Numbered from the stretch's first letter, positions 29,027 to 38,985 are shown. The stretch: 64,000 bases of DNA from Algibacillus agarilyticus (GCF_003286125.1 NZ_QMED01000003.1:248001-312000), one strand, 5' to 3'. Notes: generated by a model from the letters alone, not told the origin. Program-made: numbers and translations.

Positions 29027-29055
29027 GATCGTGCAGGACAGGCATAATTAAACCT
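29027..29055. repeat. ~30-bp dispersed repeat, copy E
   Basis: GATCGTGCAGGACAGGCATA then ATTAAACCT. It shares CAGGACAGGCAT and TTAAACC with copies A-C. Confidence 0.8.
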
Positions 29056-29095
29056 ATTATTTATTCAACTTTAAGTTAACGCAATTCATGAGTGT

Positions 29096-29123
29096 ATTGT
29101 GTAGGACAAGTGTATCGTTAACC
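29096..29123. repeat. ~30-bp dispersed repeat, divergent copy F
   Basis: ATTGTGTAGGACAAGTGTAT then CGTTAACC, same orientation, more diverged. Confidence 0.5.
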
Positions 29124-29282
29124 ATTAATTTTTCTTAGAAAATTGGGGGGAAGCTCGAGTAAAGATCAAGTATCAAAAAATTCTTCGTCTATTTCTTAAA
29201 TTTGATTGCTAGTTACGAACAACAAATAGAGTCACTAATTGTTGATTCACGTAGTAATTGTTTCGACCTATTTTTTCTTTAT

Positions 29283-29312
29283 GCAATCATGCAGGACAGG
29301 CATCATTAAACC
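29283..29312. repeat. ~30-bp dispersed repeat, copy G
   Basis: GCAATCATGCAGGACAGGCA then TCATTAAACC; nearly identical to copies C and E over the last 21 bases. Confidence 0.8.
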
Positions 29313-29655
29313 TATGATTAAATTCGATATTACATTATCAAATCGGTTAAACATCAATGACTAACCTTAATGCCAGCCCACTTACTAACCACCCCATCTT
29401 CGGTTGTTATATTGGCGAATTTTTTGTTCTGTTTTATGCATTTGTTGCTTAGTTTTAAGCTGTTAGTTTAGTGTGTTGCGATTCGTTTCACGCATGGCAA
29501 CCTACAAGATTTTTTAAAAAATCTAATCCTTGCTGCCCTCGTCAAAAGCTAGAGCGCCGAGTTTGCGCAGATCAACGTCACGCATGGTTCATTATAATGC
29601 TGGTTTTATGCTTGTGTAATGCCGGTTTTATACCGGTTTGGGGTTAGCAGGCAAT

Positions 29656-29680
29656 GTTGGGCTTGATGCTTCAGCCCAAC
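29656..29680. repeat. Palindromic repeat, GTTGGGCT hairpin
   Basis: GTTGGGCT (29656-29663) and AGCCCAAC (29673-29680) form a perfect stem with a 9-base loop about 70 bp downstream of the reductase stop. It could terminate that operon (read on the minus strand) or be a dispersed palindrome. Confidence 0.6.
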
Positions 29681-29753
29681 CTATTTGGCTTTTTACTGGG
29701 TTTCACCAATAATGTTGTAAAGACCCGAATGTTTAACCATTTAAAGTATATAC

Positions 29754-31010
29754 TTAATCAATCAGTAAATTAGCTGGCTTAAATTCAACAGTCGAGTCAG
29801 CCAACTTTGTTTGGCAAACTTTATCGCCACCCTTAATAAACTTAGTGCCAATAACATACGCTTTGGCATTGTTTATGGCATCAACCGCTAATAACGTTTC
29901 ATCTTTAAAATACCAAACCGAAAATTTAGTATCATCGCCTGCTTCTTCTCGCATCACAATGTGGGTGTAACCGGTTGAAAGCCCAACCATTTGTAGTTTA
30001 ATACCATACTGATCTGACCAAAACCAAGGTAATGTGTTATAAACTGGCGCTTTACCACAAATCGCCGCTGCCGCGACTTTGGCTTGATCAACCGCATTTT
30101 GCACCGATTCAAGCCGAATATAACGATCATAATGTGGATTAAAATGGTAGGTACAATCCCCGATGGCATAAATATCTTTATCATTAGTACAAGCCATTTC
30201 ATCTACTAAAATGCCATTATCAAGCTTTATGCCCGCACTCGCGGCTAATTCGCTATTAACACGTATCCCAACACCAACAATAATAATATCAGCCGTATAT
30301 TGTGTGCCGTCAGAACATTTAACCTGATTAAGACCGGCCTGCGTTTCAATCTCGACCACATTCTTATGGGTATATACGTCAACCCCCTGCTCTGCATGTA
30401 ATTTAGCAAAGAAGTTCGACATTTCAGGTGCAGTCACACGCGCTAATATTCGCGGCTCACGTTCAAGTACCGTTACTTTAGCCCCTAGTTTTTTAAGAGA
30501 CGCAGCCGTTTCAAGCCCAATATAGCCGCCGCCTATAATAACCACTCGCTTGGTCTCACTGGCATTCAGCGCTTGACGAATATGAGTAACATCTGCAGCC
30601 GTTCTTAACGGGTATAAATGCTTTGCGGTTTCAATACCGGTTATAGGTGGAATAATCGGTCGAGCACCGGCAGCATAAACTAATTTGTCGTAAGCTTGCT
30701 GTGAGCCATCATCAAGCGTGATCATTTTATTTTCACGATCAATTGAGCTCACTTTGGTACCTAAAGCGAGTTGAATATCTTCTTTTTCATAACTCTCTGC
30801 ACTTTTAAGTAAATTTTTATCAATGCCATCTTCGCTAGTTAAATACGCTTTAGATAAAGGCGGGCGGTGATAAGGTAAAACGGGATCGGCATCGAACAAT
30901 TTAATTTTACCCTGCCAACCTTCTTTTCTTAATGAGAAAGCTAAATTGACACCTGCATGACTCGCCCCTATCACAACACAAATAGGTAATTGACTAACGA
31001 CTTGATTCAT
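29754..31010 (-). CDS. FAD-dependent NAD(P)H:ferredoxin reductase of a P450 chain
   Basis: A 418-residue flavoprotein of the putidaredoxin-reductase type. The FAD-binding GASHAG loop is near residue 18, the NAD-binding GGGYIGLE near residue 160, and the second FAD motif IYAIGDCTYH near residue 280. It should pass electrons from NAD(P)H to the [2Fe-2S] ferredoxin encoded 31 bp upstream, which serves the P450 at 31400. The ATG at 31010 has AAGAGAA before it. Length is normal. Gene order P450-ferredoxin-reductase on one strand is a complete class I electron chain. Confidence 0.92.
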   Translation of the reverse strand: MNQVVSQLPICVVIGASHAGVNLAFSLRKEGWQGKIKLFDADPVLPYHRPPLSKAYLTSEDGIDKNLLKSAESYEKEDIQLALGTKVSSIDRENKMITLDDGSQQAYDKLVYAAGARPIIPPITGIETAKHLYPLRTAADVTHIRQALNASETKRVVIIGGGYIGLETAASLKKLGAKVTVLEREPRILARVTAPEMSNFFAKLHAEQGVDVYTHKNVVEIETQAGLNQVKCSDGTQYTADIIIVGVGIRVNSELAASAGIKLDNGILVDEMACTNDKDIYAIGDCTYHFNPHYDRYIRLESVQNAVDQAKVAAAAICGKAPVYNTLPWFWSDQYGIKLQMVGLSTGYTHIVMREEAGDDTKFSVWYFKDETLLAVDAINNAKAYVIGTKFIKGGDKVCQTKLADSTVEFKPANLLID

Positions 31011-31041
31011 ATAATAAGTTCTCTTAATAGTTAGATATTAG

Positions 31042-31350
31042 TTAAACAGCAACACGTAAAATAATGCCATCGAGTTGATCGGTAACATCTAACTGACAAC
31101 ATAAACGGCTAAATTCATCTGCGTTGTCATCAAGCTCTAACATGTCTTTTTCAATTTCGCTGGCTTCACCGGCTTTTTCAACATGTTCAGGTGCTACATG
31201 CACATGACACGTGGCGCATGAACAAACACCACCACAATCGCCATCAATACCTTTAATATTATTTTGCACTGCGAGTTCCATTACCGAACCTGAATCGGCT
31301 TCTAACGTTACACTTTCGTTGTCTGTTGTTATAAATGTGATTTTAGCCAT
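31042..31350 (-). CDS. [2Fe-2S] ferredoxin of the P450 chain
   Basis: A 102-residue adrenodoxin/putidaredoxin-type ferredoxin. Cluster ligands fit CX5CX2C...C with Cys39, Cys45, Cys48 and Cys85 (RLCCQL); Cys43 and Cys84 are extra. The open frame continues upstream to 31470, but ATG 31350 gives the family N terminus MAKITFITTDNESV and has GAGAG before it, so the longer version is rejected. It lies between the P450 and reductase genes and should shuttle electrons between them. Confidence 0.93.
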   Translation of the reverse strand: MAKITFITTDNESVTLEADSGSVMELAVQNNIKGIDGDCGGVCSCATCHVHVAPEHVEKAGEASEIEKDMLELDDNADEFSRLCCQLDVTDQLDGIILRVAV

Positions 31351-31399
31351 GATTTTTACTCTCTTTTTACAAATCGTTGAATGAATAAATTTAATAAAA

Positions 31400-32557
31400 T
31401 TAACGTGCGTTAAACTTAACCTTGATACTGTCAAAACCGACTTTACGATTGAACTCGCCCAACTCTTCAATATTTTCTTGGCTTGCCAGAATATCGATTG
31501 ATTGCACTTTATCAGCTAAGGTTTTGACTAAAATATTCATAATTTGACGGGCATGAGTTGCGCCTAAGCAATTATGATGGCTAAACCCAAAACTAACATG
31601 TGGATTCAGTTTACGGTCAAGCACAACTTCATTTGGTTTTTCAAACACCGCGGCATCACGGTTAGCTGAAGCCCAGCATAATGACACGCGTGTATCCGCT
31701 TTTGCCGCATGCTCGCAAACTTGTGTGTCTTCTGTTACAACACGGCCCATATGGGTTAAAGGGGCAAAATAACGTATAAGTTCTTCAATAGCTCGACCGG
31801 TAATTTCAGGTTCATTGCGTAATCGAGTTAACGATTCTGGGTGTTCAGCAAAGTAAGCAATTGAATTGGTTACCGCATTAATAACGGTATCTCGGCCACC
31901 CGCAAACGTTAAAATCATTACGCCTTTTACTTCTTCTCGGGTGAGTTTTTTGCCGTCTAATTCAGAATCAAGTAATACCGAATATAAATCTTCACCCGGT
32001 TGTGCAATCGCTTTATCTATTTGGGCATCAATATAGTCATACAAAATAGCGGCTTTAGATCCATCAAGCGCGTCATCTTCACTTCTAAATACATGCGTAC
32101 CCCACTCTATCCATGTTTGCGCTTCTTCATAAGGAATGTTTAGCAACAACGTTAACGCTCTTGATTGTAAACGCAAAGCAAAGTCACTCACGACTTCAAC
32201 CGAATCCCAATCTGCTACTTCGTCAACTAAGTCTTGAATTTGCGCCGTTAATTTGGCTTGATACTCTGGTTGTAAAGGGCGTTTAAACCAAGGTTCAACA
32301 ATCGCTCGGTAACCACCATGCATGGGGGGATCAACTTCAAAAGGAATTTGGCGGGTTTCGCGAATATTGACTTCAGATGGCACAACAATACGGCCAGGCA
32401 CCGCACCAGATTGAAAGGTCTTCCAATTATGAGCACATTTGCGAACATCTTTGTGGCGTAAAAGAATAGTGACAGGATCATCTTGATCATTCATTTCACC
32501 GTAACCTTTTTCTAACCGGGCTTGTTCAAATGGGTCTGAAAGTTCACTTTTCTTCAT
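31400..32557 (-). CDS. Cytochrome P450, candidate CYP236A-type 6-O-methylgalactose demethylase
   Basis: A 385-residue soluble bacterial P450. Haem-binding loop FGFSHHNCLG places the thiolate at Cys330; the I-helix has FAGGRDT, the K-helix ELIR within EELIRYFAP. ATG 32557 (MKKSELSDPFEQARLEKGYG) with GAGAG upstream is preferred over an earlier start at 32617. The features FQSGAVPGRIVVPSE and EVDPPMHGGYRAIVEP recall the CYP236A enzymes of marine bacteria that demethylate 6-O-methyl-D-galactose from porphyran, which also work with an adjacent ferredoxin and reductase. The P450 call is firm; the substrate is inference from recalled similarity and gene set. No agarases or porphyranases lie in the window. 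Confidence 0.9.
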   Translation of the reverse strand: MKKSELSDPFEQARLEKGYGEMNDQDDPVTILLRHKDVRKCAHNWKTFQSGAVPGRIVVPSEVNIRETRQIPFEVDPPMHGGYRAIVEPWFKRPLQPEYQAKLTAQIQDLVDEVADWDSVEVVSDFALRLQSRALTLLLNIPYEEAQTWIEWGTHVFRSEDDALDGSKAAILYDYIDAQIDKAIAQPGEDLYSVLLDSELDGKKLTREEVKGVMILTFAGGRDTVINAVTNSIAYFAEHPESLTRLRNEPEITGRAIEELIRYFAPLTHMGRVVTEDTQVCEHAAKADTRVSLCWASANRDAAVFEKPNEVVLDRKLNPHVSFGFSHHNCLGATHARQIMNILVKTLADKVQSIDILASQENIEELGEFNRKVGFDSIKVKFNAR

Positions 32558-32785
32558 TGTATTCTCTCTGTCAGTCTGCCTAAACTCAAATGAGTTGAAT
32601 AATTTGGTTAACAACAATCAAACCAAAATTAGATTATTCAGCATTATATTGTGCTAAACAGGCTTAAAATACGCATAAAAACGTTAAAAATATCATTTAT
32701 ATGCGCTTTGAAATAACAAAGAAGATTAAAAATAAGTTTACTTAGTTCTAAATAAACTATTGAATGGAGACGAGGAATAAAAAGA

Positions 32786-33520
32786 TTATTTAGCTATTTT
32801 TGCTGCTTTTTTACGATCGGCTTTTCTAACTTCAGATAAAGCCGAAGCAATTAACCCCGTGGGTAATGCAACGATCCCAAGGCCAAGCATTAAAATAAAG
32901 AAGGTAAATATTTTTCCGCCCACCGTAATAGGCACCATATCACCATAACCAACCGTGGTTAACGTCGTTACGGCCCACCACAAACTGTGAAAAACCGATT
33001 TGAATAATTCAGGCTGCGCGGCATTTTCACAATAATAAATGCCCACAGCCGATAAATATAATAAAATGCAGGCAACCATCATAAACAATAACAGTTCTTC
33101 TTTAGCAATCAGCATTGCGCGTCTAAATCGATCCATCGCTTTACTGTATTTAAGTAATTTGAAAATCAAGACCAATCTTAATAACCTAAACGAACGGACA
33201 ACTCTTAAGTCTAAGCCCACCGCTAGATAAAAAGGGACAATCGCGATTAAATCAATTAAGCCATAAAAGCTAAATATAAAAGAGACAGGTTTTGGCGAGC
33301 TCACTAAACGCAATATGTATTCTATCGTGAAAATAATAACGATAAACATTTCAAGTCGATCTAACCAAATAATGGTTGCGGGCGCTAAATTGGGTAAGGT
33401 TGATATTGAAAAGCTCAGTAACGAAACAACAATTAAAATTTGTACCGTGATCGCAAAAATACGGCTCTGCACACTCTCATTATGCTCAATCATTTGCTGC
33501 AACTGGCTTCTAATACTCAA
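32786..33520 (-). CDS. Voltage-gated potassium channel subunit
   Basis: A 244-residue six-helix channel: a voltage-sensor-like S4 with RVVRSFRLLRLVLIF (about 106-120) and the selectivity filter TTVGYGD at 188-194. The start is TTG at 33520, with AGGAA eight bases upstream; an ATG two codons further upstream is out of frame. The tail is Lys/Arg-rich. It probably sets membrane potassium permeability. It is a single gene, tail to head with tatD. Confidence 0.9.
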   Translation of the reverse strand: MSIRSQLQQMIEHNESVQSRIFAITVQILIVVSLLSFSISTLPNLAPATIIWLDRLEMFIVIIFTIEYILRLVSSPKPVSFIFSFYGLIDLIAIVPFYLAVGLDLRVVRSFRLLRLVLIFKLLKYSKAMDRFRRAMLIAKEELLLFMMVACILLYLSAVGIYYCENAAQPELFKSVFHSLWWAVTTLTTVGYGDMVPITVGGKIFTFFILMLGLGIVALPTGLIASALSEVRKADRKKAAKIAK

Positions 33521-33569
33521 ACCGCATTCCTATTTTCGTTCTCGTTTATTTTGCGCAATATTAACGCCA

Positions 33570-34376
33570 TTAAGATTGATTACAACTTAAGTTTAATTTA
33601 AAAGCCGCTTGGGTATTATCCCATAAAGCCTGTTTGATCACCTGGGGTGATTCACATCTTATTTCGGTTAATACCGTTAAAATGGCCAATAAACTTAAAG
33701 GCGTATTTTGTTGCCCTTGTTGTCCATTAATCGGCATATCGGGCGAATCGGTCTCAAGCACTAAACTTTCTAAAGGTAATTGTTGAATCACTTTGCGTGT
33801 TTTTTGCGCACGCGGGTAAGTTATTGTGCCGCCCACTCCCAATTTAAAACCTAAATCTATCATGCGTTGTGCTTGCTGCAAACTGCCCGAAAAAGCATGT
33901 AGCACGCCACCATATTCAAAATTAGTCGCTTTAATATATTTGCATAACACATCAATCGATTGCCTATGATGCAATATTATGGGTAATTTGTGATCTTTAG
34001 CCATTTGTAATTGCTGTTGAAAATACGCAATTTGTTTTGGCCATGATGCTTCAGTTAAAGAAAAGTCCAACCCTATTTCGCCAACAGCGATAATACGTGA
34101 AAATCGTGGCTGCGCTAATTGTTGGTTTAAATGAATTAGATGTTTTTCTTCATGCTGATGAATAAAATAAGGATGCAACCCCAAAGCGACAAACCAATTT
34201 TTATGCCGCTCTGCCAGTAATAACAGACGCGACCAAGAATCGGTTTTAACGGCAGGAACAATAAAGTGACTAATATTTTTTTGCCGGCAACGATAAAGTA
34301 GATTTTCAAGCGTTAAATCAAAACATTCAAAATCAAGATGACAATGACTGTCTATTAAGGTTGATTCACTGATCAT
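33570..34376 (-). CDS. TatD-family metal-dependent hydrolase
   Basis: A 268-residue TIM-barrel hydrolase with metal ligands SHCHLDF at the N terminus, AVGEIGLDF, LHHRQS, HAFSG and LETDSPDMP. TatD proteins are 3'-5' DNA exonucleases or deoxyribonucleases involved in repair and DNA degradation. The ATG at 34376 has AGAGAA ahead. Which of the TatD paralogues (TatD, YcfH, YjjV) it corresponds to is not clear; the LNEIRCESPQVI tail is YjjV-like in context only. Confidence 0.9.
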   Translation of the reverse strand: MISESTLIDSHCHLDFECFDLTLENLLYRCRQKNISHFIVPAVKTDSWSRLLLLAERHKNWFVALGLHPYFIHQHEEKHLIHLNQQLAQPRFSRIIAVGEIGLDFSLTEASWPKQIAYFQQQLQMAKDHKLPIILHHRQSIDVLCKYIKATNFEYGGVLHAFSGSLQQAQRMIDLGFKLGVGGTITYPRAQKTRKVIQQLPLESLVLETDSPDMPINGQQGQQNTPLSLLAILTVLTEIRCESPQVIKQALWDNTQAAFKLNLSCNQS

Positions 34377-34504
34377 TTATTTCTCTTTTTCCACAAAAAC
34401 TCACCATAACGCACCTATTGTTACAGTTTTAAGAATAGAAATAAAAATGTAATAAAAGGCTGTTATGGTGCAACCGTTTATTCACTATAACCTGTGGTAT
34501 TTGC

Positions 34505-36454
34505 ATGAAAATCTCCAGTTTTTCAGTTTTATCTGCTTCTTTACTTATTACCATTGCATTATCACTGTTGGTGATTATAAATTGGTCAACAACAACCCAA
34601 GATCAAGCGCAAGCCACCGTTGATACTTATCAAGAAACTAAAAACCGGATCACTCGTCACTTTAAAGTTTTAGTTGATGAATACCTAGAAACCGGTAATA
34701 CATTAAAATTAACCGCAGCAGAAGCTGAATTAAAAGCGATTAAAACCAATATAAATAATCAAAATAGTCCGCTAATCCAATCGTCACTTAAACACATTCT
34801 CAAACTCGAAACCGTATTGCAAGGCGATATTCGTTCTGCTGGTAAAATTAGCGCCGACTTATTTTCATTACTTGACCACGCTGAAAATAATTTACTAAGT
34901 TACAGCCAAGATTTATCTCATTATATCAGTATGGGCAAAGATAAAGATATTGAGCTGGCGGCGACTTATCAAAATACCGCACTACAATTTGCTAATTTAT
35001 TAAACCAATTAAGTGTTGATCGCACGCGTCTGTTTAATTACCCCACCGCAGAAAACCAAAACAATATTTTAAACCGAGTTGAACAAGTACAAACCCAACT
35101 CAAAATAATGGATGCGTTGCCACGTTTTAATTTATACCCAGAGCAAGAAGAGGAACAAGCGGATGACTTCGATTTATTTCTCGATGACGAAGACGAAGCA
35201 GAAGAAAGTGGAGATACGATCTTAAGTGAATTAAACAGCTTAATAAATCGTTACCCAAAAGAACTCAAAAACACGTTAAATAACAAAAATAAGTTAGAAA
35301 CTGATTTTTCAACATTGAAACAAGCCGTTAAAGGATTTGAGAATAGTTTTTTTGATGCTGAAATAGAAATCAAACAAGAACTGGTCAATATCAATAATTT
35401 AACACGGACATGGTTATACATCGCGGCAATTTTGCTCATTTTTACCGCCCTATTATCAACGGTTTTTCAGTACACCTTAATTGTTAAGCGGATTAAAATT
35501 TTGCATTCAGCATTTGCGGAGCTAGTGAGTAATGGCCAATTAAAAGCATTACCAACAACCCAATCTAAAGCCGAAATAAACTCTGTATTTAAAAACTTCA
35601 ATATATTAATCGATATGTTAGAAAGTGATAAAAGTCAGAAATCAACACAACTTATGGATGTGTCTGGTTCACTTGATGCCTTGGTGGAAGAAACAAACAG
35701 TATCCAATCCGAAACTAAACAAATAGTTGAGCAGCTCAGTAATTCAAATCATTTTACGCAAGAACTTATCACTTTAGCGCAAGAAGTCTATTCGGGCTCA
35801 GAAGGCGTACAGCTTGATGCTACAGAAACCCAAAATGCCGTTGAACTCAGTAACCAAAAAATAGCACTGATGAGCGCCGAAATTAATATTATTGTTAAGC
35901 ATGTTGAGCACAGCCATCATTCTGTTGAAAGTTTATTAAGCTCAGTTAACGATGTATCTTCGATTGTTGAGGTGATTGGTACCATTGCCGATCAAACAAA
36001 TTTATTAGCACTCAATGCTGCTATTGAGGCCGCACGAGCGGGTGAGCACGGACGAGGATTTGCCGTGGTTGCCGATGAAGTCCGTAACCTTTCATTACAC
36101 ACCCAAAATTCATTGCGTGATATATCAAACATTCTTGAGAAGTTAAAACAGTCGTCCAATGATTTAAAAAATAATGTCAATGACATCAGCTCACTCACCG
36201 CAAACCAAACACAAATTAATCAAACACTGAGTCAAACCGGCATCGAGATCATGGCTAAAGCACAAAACTCGGCCGCAGCAGCAAACCAATGTGTGCAAAA
36301 TGCTAAAACACAAGTTAACTATTTAACGCGTTTTCAATCTGAAATTAACCAAGCGGTTAACGCGGCAGAGCATTCAAATCACACTGCCAGAAACATCGCC
36401 GATAATACAGAACAACAAGCGGCTAAAATAATTAACACCCTCAATGCCGCTTAA
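34505..36454 (+). CDS. Methyl-accepting chemotaxis protein
   Basis: A 649-residue transmembrane receptor: TM1 about residues 8-27, a periplasmic sensor region to about 300, TM2 about 302-326, a HAMP-like segment and the cytoplasmic signalling domain with the hairpin-tip sequence [20 protein letters not shown] followed by [15 protein letters not shown]. The periplasmic part contains an unusually acidic stretch (about residues 213-240; [20 protein letters not shown]). It signals to CheA/CheW; the ligand is unknown. It is divergent from tatD with a 128-bp gap. Confidence 0.94.
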   Translation: MKISSFSVLSASLLITIALSLLVIINWSTTTQDQAQATVDTYQETKNRITRHFKVLVDEYLETGNTLKLTAAEAELKAIKTNINNQNSPLIQSSLKHILKLETVLQGDIRSAGKISADLFSLLDHAENNLLSYSQDLSHYISMGKDKDIELAATYQNTALQFANLLNQLSVDRTRLFNYPTAENQNNILNRVEQVQTQLKIMDALPRFNLYPEQEEEQADDFDLFLDDEDEAEESGDTILSELNSLINRYPKELKNTLNNKNKLETDFSTLKQAVKGFENSFFDAEIEIKQELVNINNLTRTWLYIAAILLIFTALLSTVFQYTLIVKRIKILHSAFAELVSNGQLKALPTTQSKAEINSVFKNFNILIDMLESDKSQKSTQLMDVSGSLDALVEETNSIQSETKQIVEQLSNSNHFTQELITLAQEVYSGSEGVQLDATETQNAVELSNQKIALMSAEINIIVKHVEHSHHSVESLLSSVNDVSSIVEVIGTIADQTNLLALNAAIEAARAGEHGRGFAVVADEVRNLSLHTQNSLRDISNILEKLKQSSNDLKNNVNDISSLTANQTQINQTLSQTGIEIMAKAQNSAAAANQCVQNAKTQVNYLTRFQSEINQAVNAAEHSNHTARNIADNTEQQAAKIINTLNAA

Positions 36455-36597
36455 CCCCTTAAATTGAATAACATTTCAGGTCATATAACGTTAAGATTAA
36501 ATTAAAATAGTTACTTAAATCCCCCATACGGTGGATTGTCTGAGATATTTGTGTAAAATCCGCGACCTATACTACAAATCAAAATAGGTATACTCAA

Positions 36598-37275
36598 ATG
36601 TCCGGCAATTCCATTCTAAGTGTTTTTGCTAAGTCGCCCTTTAAAGCGATGGAAAAGCATATTGATACAGCTGCCTTTGCAGCTCAACAACTCGTTCCAT
36701 TTTTTAATGCTGTTTTCGCCAAAGATTGGAAAGAAGCAGAAAAAGTTCGTAAAGAAATTTCAAAAATCGAACGCAAAGCCGATGATCAGAAACAAAGCAT
36801 ACGATTAAACTTACCTAAAGGCTTATTCTTACCTATTGATCGCACCGACCTTCTCGAACTCCTAACCGAACAAGACAAAATAGCCAATAAAGCGAAAGAC
36901 ATTGCAGGCCGTGTTGTGGGTCGTGAGTTAGAAATTCCTGAGCCATTACAAGAAGATTTCATGGCTTATTTGAAACTCGCCCTAGATGCGGTTCAACTTG
37001 CAGCAAAAGCAATTAATGAATTAGATGAATTACTTGAAACCGGCTTCCGCGGGCGTGAAGTGGTTCTGGTTGAAAAAATAATCAACCAAGTTGATGAAAT
37101 CGAAGAAGAAACGGATAAGTTACAAATTAAATTACGCAGAGCATTACGTAATGTCGAAGAAGGTCGCAACCCTGTAGATGTTATATTTCTGTACAACGTA
37201 ATGGAATGGATTGGTGATTTAGCCGATAGAGCTGAATCAGTTGGCGGTCGCTTAGAACTGCTTTTAGCAAAATAA
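36598..37275 (+). CDS. DUF47/TIGR00153 PhoU-like regulator of phosphate transport
   Basis: A 225-residue all-helical protein of the DUF47 (PhoU-related) family, with KIERKADDQKQSIRLNLPKG and DEIEEETDKLQIKLRRALR typical of that family. It sits 18 bp upstream of a Pit-type phosphate transporter, the usual pairing, and probably controls it. AGGTAT precedes the ATG. No Pho box was found upstream. Confidence 0.92.
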   Translation: MSGNSILSVFAKSPFKAMEKHIDTAAFAAQQLVPFFNAVFAKDWKEAEKVRKEISKIERKADDQKQSIRLNLPKGLFLPIDRTDLLELLTEQDKIANKAKDIAGRVVGRELEIPEPLQEDFMAYLKLALDAVQLAAKAINELDELLETGFRGREVVLVEKIINQVDEIEEETDKLQIKLRRALRNVEEGRNPVDVIFLYNVMEWIGDLADRAESVGGRLELLLAK

Positions 37276-37293
37276 ATAACAGAGACTATATTC

Positions 37294-38562
37294 GTGGATA
37301 TTATTCAAAGTTACGGTTTAATTTTAATTATCTTTGCCGCTGTTGTTGGCTTTTTTATGGCTTGGGGTATTGGGGCAAATGATGTTGCTAATGCCATGGG
37401 CACCTCAGTGGGTTCAAAAGCGTTAACTATCAAACAGGCAATTATTATTGCTATGATTTTCGAGTTTGCCGGTGCTTATTTGGCCGGTGGTGAAGTGACC
37501 TCGACCATCAGAAAAGGAATTATTGATTCTGCACCTTTCATTCCGCACCCTGAATTATTGGTTATTGGTATGATCTCAGCCTTAATAGCAGCCGGTACTT
37601 GGCTTGCTGTTGCCTCTTATATGGGCTGGCCTGTATCAACGACACATTCAATTGTTGGTGCTATTGTGGGTTTCGCCGTTGTGAGCGCTGGGCCAGAGGC
37701 TGTAAATTGGGCAAAAGTAACAGGTATAGTTGGGAGTTGGATTGTGACCCCACTGTTGTCTGGTATTGTGGCTTACCTCATCTTCATGAGTGCGCAAAAA
37801 CTCATCTTCGACACTGATAATCCGATTAAAAATGCAAAACGTTTTGTGCCGGTTTACATGGCGCTTGCGGGCTTTGTTCTTTCATTAGTTACAATTAAAA
37901 AAGGGCTTAAGCATGTCAGTGATATTAAATTCACCACAGCAGAGTCATACTTAGCCGCTATTGCCATCTCTATTTTAGTTGCGTTAATCGGTGCTTATTT
38001 TGTTTCACGCGTTAAGATCGACCCTGAAGCCGATAAAGAAATGCAATATAACAATGTTGAAAAAATATTTGCCGTATTAATGATTGTGACGGCTTGTTGT
38101 ATGGCATTTGCACATGGCTCAAATGATGTCGCCAATGCAATTGGTCCTTTAGCTGCGGTTAGCAGCATTATCGCAAACGATGGTCAAATTGTTGCCAAAG
38201 CTGAATTAGCGTGGTGGATTTTACCACTGGGTGGTTTAGGTATTGTATCGGGCTTAGCTTTATTTGGTCATCGCGTTATGGCTACGATAGGTAAAGGGAT
38301 TACACATTTAACACCGAGTCGTGGTTTTGCGGCTGAACTAGCCGCGGCTTCTACCGTTGTTATTGCTTCAGGTACCGGCTTACCAATATCGACTACTCAA
38401 ACATTAGTAGGTGCGGTATTAGGTGTTGGTTTAGCACGTGGTATTGCCGCGCTTAATTTAGGTGTTGTTAGAAACATTGCTATCTCTTGGGTTGTTACCC
38501 TGCCAATTGGCGCTGCTTTAGCGATTATCTCTTACTTTGCACTAACCGCTATTTTATTGTAA
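37294..38562 (+). CDS. Low-affinity inorganic phosphate transporter, Pit family
   Basis: A 422-residue Pit/PHO4 transporter of ten or so membrane helices. The duplicated PHO4 signatures are visible: GANDVANAMGTSVGS near residue 28 and HGSNDVANAIGPLAAV near residue 275; GWPVSTTHSIVGAIVG and LPISTTQTLVGAVLG form the second pair. Start is GTG at 37294. It probably moves metal-phosphate by proton symport and is the constitutive complement of the Pst system encoded next. A strong terminator follows. Confidence 0.94.
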   Translation: MDIIQSYGLILIIFAAVVGFFMAWGIGANDVANAMGTSVGSKALTIKQAIIIAMIFEFAGAYLAGGEVTSTIRKGIIDSAPFIPHPELLVIGMISALIAAGTWLAVASYMGWPVSTTHSIVGAIVGFAVVSAGPEAVNWAKVTGIVGSWIVTPLLSGIVAYLIFMSAQKLIFDTDNPIKNAKRFVPVYMALAGFVLSLVTIKKGLKHVSDIKFTTAESYLAAIAISILVALIGAYFVSRVKIDPEADKEMQYNNVEKIFAVLMIVTACCMAFAHGSNDVANAIGPLAAVSSIIANDGQIVAKAELAWWILPLGGLGIVSGLALFGHRVMATIGKGITHLTPSRGFAAELAAASTVVIASGTGLPISTTQTLVGAVLGVGLARGIAALNLGVVRNIAISWVVTLPIGAALAIISYFALTAILL

Positions 38563-38590
38563 TTAGCTAAATAGTTAAGAAAGGCCAACT

Positions 38591-38617
38591 AAAAAGCAGC
38601 GTTTAGCTGCTTTTTTT
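38591..38617 (+). terminator. Terminator after the Pit transporter
   Basis: AAAAGCAGC (38592-38600) and GCTGCTTTT (38606-38614) with a GTTTA loop, then more T. A standard intrinsic terminator. Confidence 0.93.
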
Positions 38618-38985
38618 ATGCTGGCGTCTCAAAATGTCACAATTTGTTAGTAACATTTTTGAGTATCGAAAATTAAAAAATCTTCGTATACATAATTTTG
38701 CAAAGTGCTTGCGAGTGCATATAGCACTTAATCAGCTTTAGCGATATACCAAAATGAAAGAACCATAATTTAAAACCGCTATTAGCGTATTTTAAAGTGA
38801 CAATAACGGTCATAAAATCGTCATTCACCTTGAAGCCAATAGCTGTATTTTTATTTTATAAGTTCTACTCATTTATAAAACAATCTTAATTTAAACCCCG
38901 TGATAATAAGCTTTAACAGCGATATCTAACGTTTATCTGAGTCTTTAAAATGATAAAGATCAAGGCTTACGTTGAAATATGACAG
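38618..38985. other. Intergenic region between pit and pstC
   Basis: AT-rich, no gene seen on either strand. It precedes the Pho box and promoter of the pst operon. Confidence 0.5.

Larger units (their letters stand above)
28739..29753. other. One-kilobase noncoding stretch with dispersed repeats
   Basis: No credible gene on either strand. It holds copies E (29027-29055), F (29096-29123) and G (29283-29312) of the ~30-bp repeat and a degenerate copy near 28923-28945, all in one orientation, plus a hairpin at 29656-29680. This looks like the decayed end of an RHS cassette array. Confidence 0.65.

Noticed and set aside
25305-29312. CRISPR array from repeated ~30-mers
   Set aside because: Spacing between copies is irregular (about 70 to 2,200 bp), copies diverge and no cas genes are nearby.
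31351-31470. N-terminal extension of the ferredoxin
   Set aside because: Overlaps the P450 3' end, has no similarity to ferredoxins, and the inner ATG has its own ribosome site.
34447-34466. Pho box before the chemoreceptor gene (ATGTAAT, CTGTTAT)
   Set aside because: The units are 13 bp apart, not 11, and no third unit is in phase.
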